Positions 60,410 through 64,000 of a stretch of DNA of 64,000 nucleotides are shown piece after piece. The stretch is taken from contig FP929003.1 in assembly GCA_000196815.1 (NCBI GenBank), positions 2,317,501-2,381,500 of the forward strand, written 5' to 3'. Position 1 is the first letter of the stretch. The number at the start of each line of letters is the position of its first letter. This DNA comes from Nitrospira defluvii. Lineage in GTDB: Bacteria > Nitrospirota > Nitrospiria > Nitrospirales > Nitrospiraceae. The position numbers and the translations under genes are program-made. The notes below the pieces were generated by a model. The model worked only from the letters and a program-made list of their open reading frames with translations, had not been told where the DNA came from and did no database searches.

Positions 60410-61537
60410 ATGAGTATCAGTCACAGTCAAAGCATTGGGTCCCTGTTCGTGAAAGCGACAGCCTGTTCCATTTTCACCGCGACACTCCTTAGCAGCGGCG
60501 GCGCCTTGGCGGAGCGTGCCAGCGTGGCAGAGAATCCCACCATTGATGGATCGCTGACTGCCTATGAGCCACTCAATAAACCTGAGGGAAAGCTGACGAT
60601 CACCGGCTCGGATACGATGGCGATGTTGACGGATCAGCTGGCCTTCGAATTCACGCGGATGTATGGGTATCCCGCCGTCACGGTGTTTGTCGAGCACCCG
60701 GGCTCCAACTTCGCGATGCGTGAATTCCTGGTCGGCTTTTCGAAACAGCGACGAGGCGATAAGGCCAGAAGCGAAGGACACGAGTCGGCGGCCTATGCGG
60801 ATATTTTGGCATCCTCGCGGGCCATGACCCCTGAGGAACGGGGACATTTTAAATCACGATACGGCCATGACGTCATGGAGATTCCAATCGCCCTGGATGG
60901 TGTCGGCATCTACGTGCATGCCGCCAATCCTATCCCGCAGCTCACACTGCAACAGGTCGACGCCATCTTTAGTTCCAGCCGCAAGCAAGGCTTGCCCTCG
61001 GACATTAAGAATTGGGGCGAGGCCGGTGTCGAGGGATGGTCGTCGCAGGAGATCCATCTGTATGGTCGAGATTCAAAATCTGGAACGCGCGAGTTCTTCA
61101 TTCAAACCGCGTTGGGCGGCGGCACGTTGAAGTCCGAGCTTCATGAACAGCCAGGATCCGCGATGGAAATTCTATCTATTGCCCGCGATCCACAGGCTAT
61201 TGGATACGCCGGGATCGGGTACCAAGGCTCCTTCGTGAAGGTGGTTCCGATTGCGGCAGAGGCCGAAAGCCAGGCGGTTCTGCCGACTGCGGACACCGTC
61301 ACGAATAACCAGTACCCGCTCAGTCGCAAGTTGTACCTCTATGTCAACCATGAGCCGGGCAAGAAATTCGAGAATCCGGTGCTGCGCGAGTTCCTCCGGT
61401 ACGTCAACAGCCGTCAAGGCCAGGAAATCGTCAGCAAGGCCCAATTTTATCCGGTGACGAAGACACAGCTCGCGCAGAACCTGGTCTTGATTCAAGACAA
61501 GTCGGCCACAGCTGCGTTGTTAGAACCGACGAAATAA
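60410..61537 (+). CDS. PstS-like binding protein (paralogue 4)
   Basis: A 375-residue protein from ATG 60410, which has AAGGAGGAG upstream. The signal segment ACSIFTATLLSSGGALAERA is followed by LTITGSDTMAMLTDQLAFEF, LASSRAMTPEERGHF and an intact YGRDSKSGTREFFIQ site. It shares the KQRRGDKAR insertion and overall alignment with paralogue 3, which ends 113 bases upstream. No separate Pho-box-like repeat is seen before it, so it may be co-transcribed. Confidence 0.87.
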   Translation: MSISHSQSIGSLFVKATACSIFTATLLSSGGALAERASVAENPTIDGSLTAYEPLNKPEGKLTITGSDTMAMLTDQLAFEFTRMYGYPAVTVFVEHPGSNFAMREFLVGFSKQRRGDKARSEGHESAAYADILASSRAMTPEERGHFKSRYGHDVMEIPIALDGVGIYVHAANPIPQLTLQQVDAIFSSSRKQGLPSDIKNWGEAGVEGWSSQEIHLYGRDSKSGTREFFIQTALGGGTLKSELHEQPGSAMEILSIARDPQAIGYAGIGYQGSFVKVVPIAAEAESQAVLPTADTVTNNQYPLSRKLYLYVNHEPGKKFENPVLREFLRYVNSRQGQEIVSKAQFYPVTKTQLAQNLVLIQDKSATAALLEPTK

Positions 61538-61663
61538 GCAGCATGCCGACGGAACGACCCTCGCGTTGAATCACGTGATCTGGTATACACACGCACCAGG
61601 CAATGATCGACACGGTGACCGTGATCGATCATTGCCTCGGCCCCATCTTGCAAAGGCTTGACC

Positions 61664-62347
61664 ATGACTCGATTCTCTCCCACCGTTCGCCTGCTTCTCC
61701 TTGGTCTCGGTCTGACTATGGCCGCTTGTGCTGCCAGTCCCGCACCACGCCTTGTCTATAAAGACGCGACGACCCTCGTCCAGGTTCAGCATGATGTTCA
61801 CGCCGAGTCCGGCAACAGTCATCCGGCGAGGCTTTCTGTTCCGACGATCAAGCAGGTGTTGACGGGAGTGCGCGTGCAGAAACGCGGGGACATTGTTCTC
61901 AGTTTGGTGACGGGAGAAACCGAAGCCGTACCCGCCTTTTCGAATGCAGAGATTGAGGATCTCGCTCCGAGAATCAGCCAGGCCCTGGCGACTGCCACCC
62001 CCACGGAACTTGTCGGGTTCTATCGCCGGGTTTCCGATTCCGGGCTTGGCCTTGGCGTGACCTCCGGCGGCATCCTTGTCAGAGACGGACTCCTGTATGT
62101 CGTGCTCGCCAACCATCGGTCAAGGTTTTCCGATGCCATGCGGGAGGGGCTGTCCTATGAAGTAGATCCGGTCCGCGACCCGCTCCTCTCACTACGCTCC
62201 CGCGCATTCAAAGTATCCTTTGTCACGGATCGAGCCGTTGCCCACCCCGTCAAGGCCTGGGACTATATCGACTCCGGCAAGCTTGTGGTCCTTGAGATTC
62301 AAACGCTGGAAAGTCTTTTCCAGCCCACACCAGCCTCCCAACGTTAG
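61664..62347 (+). CDS. Hypothetical lipoprotein, paralogue of the 54608 protein
   Basis: A 227-residue lipoprotein (lipobox LGLTMAACAA). The body, with IKQVLTGVRVQKRGDIVLSL, PAFSNAEIEDLAPRISQALA, TATPTELVGFYRRVSDS and GGILVRDGLLYVVLANHRS, aligns with the longer lipoprotein at 54608-55555 but lacks its coiled-coil tail. Both follow pstS-like or porin genes in the Pho-box-rich region. It may be an outer-membrane partner of the binding proteins; function unknown. Confidence 0.75.
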   Translation: MTRFSPTVRLLLLGLGLTMAACAASPAPRLVYKDATTLVQVQHDVHAESGNSHPARLSVPTIKQVLTGVRVQKRGDIVLSLVTGETEAVPAFSNAEIEDLAPRISQALATATPTELVGFYRRVSDSGLGLGVTSGGILVRDGLLYVVLANHRSRFSDAMREGLSYEVDPVRDPLLSLRSRAFKVSFVTDRAVAHPVKAWDYIDSGKLVVLEIQTLESLFQPTPASQR

Positions 62348-63186
62348 TCACCAGCTCGAACGAGTGTTCTATCCCTCCACGGCAAGCGTCCTGTTGCACC
62401 GTCACCTAATCTTCAGACGACGCTTAGGCCGAAGCGCAGCTCCGCCCCCTTGCACATCTCCACTCTCTAGCAGGCTACGGAAAAACTCGGTCTTTTCTCA
62501 GGAGCTCGCAATCAACTCACGTGCTTTGTTGGGGTCAGAATCACCCGCAGAATGAGCAAAATGGCCGTCCAGCAAGGCCGCAACAGGGTCCGCGACGCCG
62601 AAGGATCATGAGTCTTACGTCTGCGGACGGGCGCGAGCCGGTGAGCGCCCCGTATCTCAGAGGCGAATTGTTCATTCTTACCCCCCATCCCGAGCCTGCC
62701 AAGACAGGCTCTTGTCCCGTGGCCGTAGGGTGAGCCTCTGAGGTTCACGACGCGCGGAATAACGCGCGTCACGTATGTGAACGCCGCTAGCGGCCTTTTT
62801 CCGCATCCTGTTAGGGACACATCCAGCTCCTCGCTTGGTTTTGCTCCGTATCAAACTGTCTTGTCTTCGCCCAGCTTCGTGTTGTCCATCATGGAATCGG
62901 CCGCAGGAAGACTTGATAACCGATGGTCGTCATGGAGAGCCGAACGCTACATGAGGGAGCTGCAGGTCACCAGGGAAGGACCGTCTTCGTGCTTGAAAGA
63001 AGTCGGAAAAGATGATTCTCTCCGGATCATTGTCAATGGTTCCGGATTACAGAGACCTGGCAGATCCGTCGGTTTATCGGCACTCAGACATGCGGATGCA
63101 GGTGTTGGAGAGTGTCATACCGGTTCGAGAATGGGTAGAAGCCGGTATCAAGCCGAATGCCGCTCGATACCGGCTCATCCTGCAGA
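62348..63186. other. Gene-poor region with MITE-like element
   Basis: No supported gene. The first half holds the second copy of the inverted-end repeat (62467-62814). In the second half short open frames exist on the plus strand up to 63194, for example one with DYRDLADPSVYRHSDMRMQV, but I recognise no family and coding character is weak. Confidence 0.45.
62467..62814 (-). repeat. MITE-like repeat with terminal inverted repeats, copy 2
   Basis: The ends CTAGCAGGCTACGGAAAAA (62467-62485) and TTTTTCCGCATCCTGTTAG (62796-62814) are inverse complements with two or three mismatches, as in copy 1. The inner block TGGCCGTCCAGCAAGGCCGC (62562-62581) is the inverse complement of the block before 8162 in copy 1, so this copy is in opposite orientation. 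It is longer (348 against 207 bases); the extra part is unique. Confidence 0.72.
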
Positions 63187-64000
63187 TTAGTTGAAGAAAT
63201 ATTGGATCTGAAAACGCAGCCAGTGTCCGTACAGCTCATCCTGTGAACGATTCAATGCAAGGACTGTGGTGTCCAATCGGTCGTGCAGTGAGTATTCCGA
63301 CACAAGCCGGAGATGGGTATCAGGCTCCCACACTAAACCAAAGTTCCACATGGTATTATCAGCGGCTGCCCCTTGAAAATTCTTCATGCCGCCGTGGTAA
63401 TAGCTATACCGCACATACGGCGTCAATTGACCTACATCTGAGTAGCGCCAGGTATAGTTGACCTGGGCATACCCTCCATGGAGTTCCTGTTCCGCGACAA
63501 AGCCCTGCGCATTGCGCTCTGGTCCTCGACCGACCGTATATTCGCCCTGGAATCCCCAGGGTTGTGGAGGGGTGAAGATGTACGCGGTGACACGTTGATC
63601 CTGGATTTCACACCCGCCGTGTGTCAGGACTTTGGCGCAGCGAGAACCGGATGTACTGGTCGGGGCACCGACGTTTTGTACATTGTAGATTCCGGTAAAG
63701 GCCAGGACACCGGCTTCCAGAAGTCGACCGTTAGGCAACTCGAACGGGTAGGAGAGTTTGGCGCCGAAATGTTTATCTCGGTTTCGTTCGATTTGGTTGC
63801 GGCCTTGTCCATTGTAGACCATGATGCCGAAAACCCCGTAATCTCCAGGGCCATTGTGGTACGTCGTCATAGTTGCGAACCGTTCTTGAGCAACCTTGGG
63901 GCTCCAATAGTACGCAAGACCGAAATCTCGCTCACCGGGAGCGCCGGTCTGAACGGATTCGGATCGATCCAATTCTTGTCGTTGACTGCTGGACCGATAG
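63187..64000 (-). CDS. Phosphate-selective-type porin, C-terminal part
   Basis: The frame is open to the right window edge, so the N-terminus is missing. The visible 270 residues alternate as outer-membrane strands (FGAKLSYPFELPNGRLLEAG, GFQGEYTVGRGPERNAQGFV, LTPYVRYSYYHGGMKNFQGA, LRLVSEYSLHDRLDT) and end RFQIQYFFN, an aromatic C-terminus as used for barrel assembly. The segment with two cysteines (SRCAKVLTHGGCEIQ) could form an extracellular disulphide. It resembles OprP/OprO-type porins and fits the phosphate context. Confidence 0.75.
   Translation of the reverse strand, partial: YRSSSQRQELDRSESVQTGAPGERDFGLAYYWSPKVAQERFATMTTYHNGPGDYGVFGIMVYNGQGRNQIERNRDKHFGAKLSYPFELPNGRLLEAGVLAFTGIYNVQNVGAPTSTSGSRCAKVLTHGGCEIQDQRVTAYIFTPPQPWGFQGEYTVGRGPERNAQGFVAEQELHGGYAQVNYTWRYSDVGQLTPYVRYSYYHGGMKNFQGAAADNTMWNFGLVWEPDTHLRLVSEYSLHDRLDTTVLALNRSQDELYGHWLRFQIQYFFN

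Noticed and set aside
62512-62820. 102-residue minus-strand frame in repeat copy 2
   Set aside because: It is the same kind of chance frame through repeat sequence; no ribosome site or family match.
63012-63194. 60-residue frame ending near the second porin
   Set aside because: Part of it looks protein-like, but I recognise no family and the frame is short; not listed as a gene.
1-64000. CRISPR arrays, rRNA, tRNA or a prophage
   Set aside because: I looked for regular spaced repeats, conserved RNA motifs and phage structural genes and saw none; a tRNA search program would be the proper test.

Overview
The window looks like a chromosomal piece of a GC-rich Gram-negative bacterium. My best guess is a Nitrospira-type member of the Nitrospirota. 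This rests on the mix of an exosortase/PEP-CTERM exopolysaccharide locus, long-form PstC/PstA permeases, several PstS paralogues, and a short dispersed repeat with inverted ends that I associate with such genomes. I cannot verify the taxon from the sequence alone. No rRNA, tRNA or CRISPR array was seen.

Layout. (1) 1-3085: a partner-switching signalling operon (two STAS proteins, a receiver/PP2C phosphatase, an Hpt protein, and a receiver/RsbW-like kinase), tightly overlapped. (2) 3245-7717: a toxin-antitoxin cluster around wecB: hicBA, a broken DUF433/DUF5615 pair, brnTA, a doubly truncated vapBC-like pair, and yefM-yoeB on the minus strand. Between these modules lie partial copies of the 3' part of wecB, which is the oddest structure in the window. 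(3) 8051-8257: a MITE-like repeat; a second copy lies at 62467-62814 and a half copy at 43753-43790.

(4) 8439-41460: a large exopolysaccharide locus. It holds two heparinase II/III-type lyases, a DUF4091 glycosidase-like protein, a Wzy/ligase-like polymerase, a flippase, five glycosyltransferases, two methyltransferases and an acetyltransferase. It continues with a VPLPA-CTERM (PEP-CTERM-like) protein followed by an exosortase-EpsI fusion, a WecA-like initiating transferase, a PrsT-type TPR lipoprotein, a Wza-like export protein, an outer-membrane barrel protein, a Wzz-like protein, a BY-kinase, a two-domain oxidoreductase and an ExeA-like ATPase. The part from about 10.4 to 23.1 kb, and a stretch at about 33.6-35.2 kb, are visibly more AT-rich than the rest, which suggests mosaic acquisition of the sugar-specific genes.

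(5) 41549-64000: a phosphate/polyphosphate region. A response regulator, a CHAD protein and SixA are followed by the minus-strand operon pstS-pstC-pstA-pstB-phoU-ppx. Beyond it lie a porin, an Slp-family lipoprotein, two more lipoproteins, three further PstS-like proteins, a PhoB-like regulator, a small winged-helix protein, a PsiE-like membrane protein with a 38-residue membrane peptide, and a second porin cut by the window end. Three divergent intergenic gaps here each carry two tandem-repeat blocks built on a GTTAAC-like hexamer with an 11-bp period. The spacing and the neighbouring genes fit Pho boxes.

How it works together (inference): the exopolysaccharide locus builds, exports and trims a surface polymer and sorts a VPLPA-tagged protein. 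The phosphate block senses, imports and hydrolyses phosphate and polyphosphate under a PhoB-type regulon. The toxin-antitoxin array at the edge of the polysaccharide locus marks a recombination hot spot.
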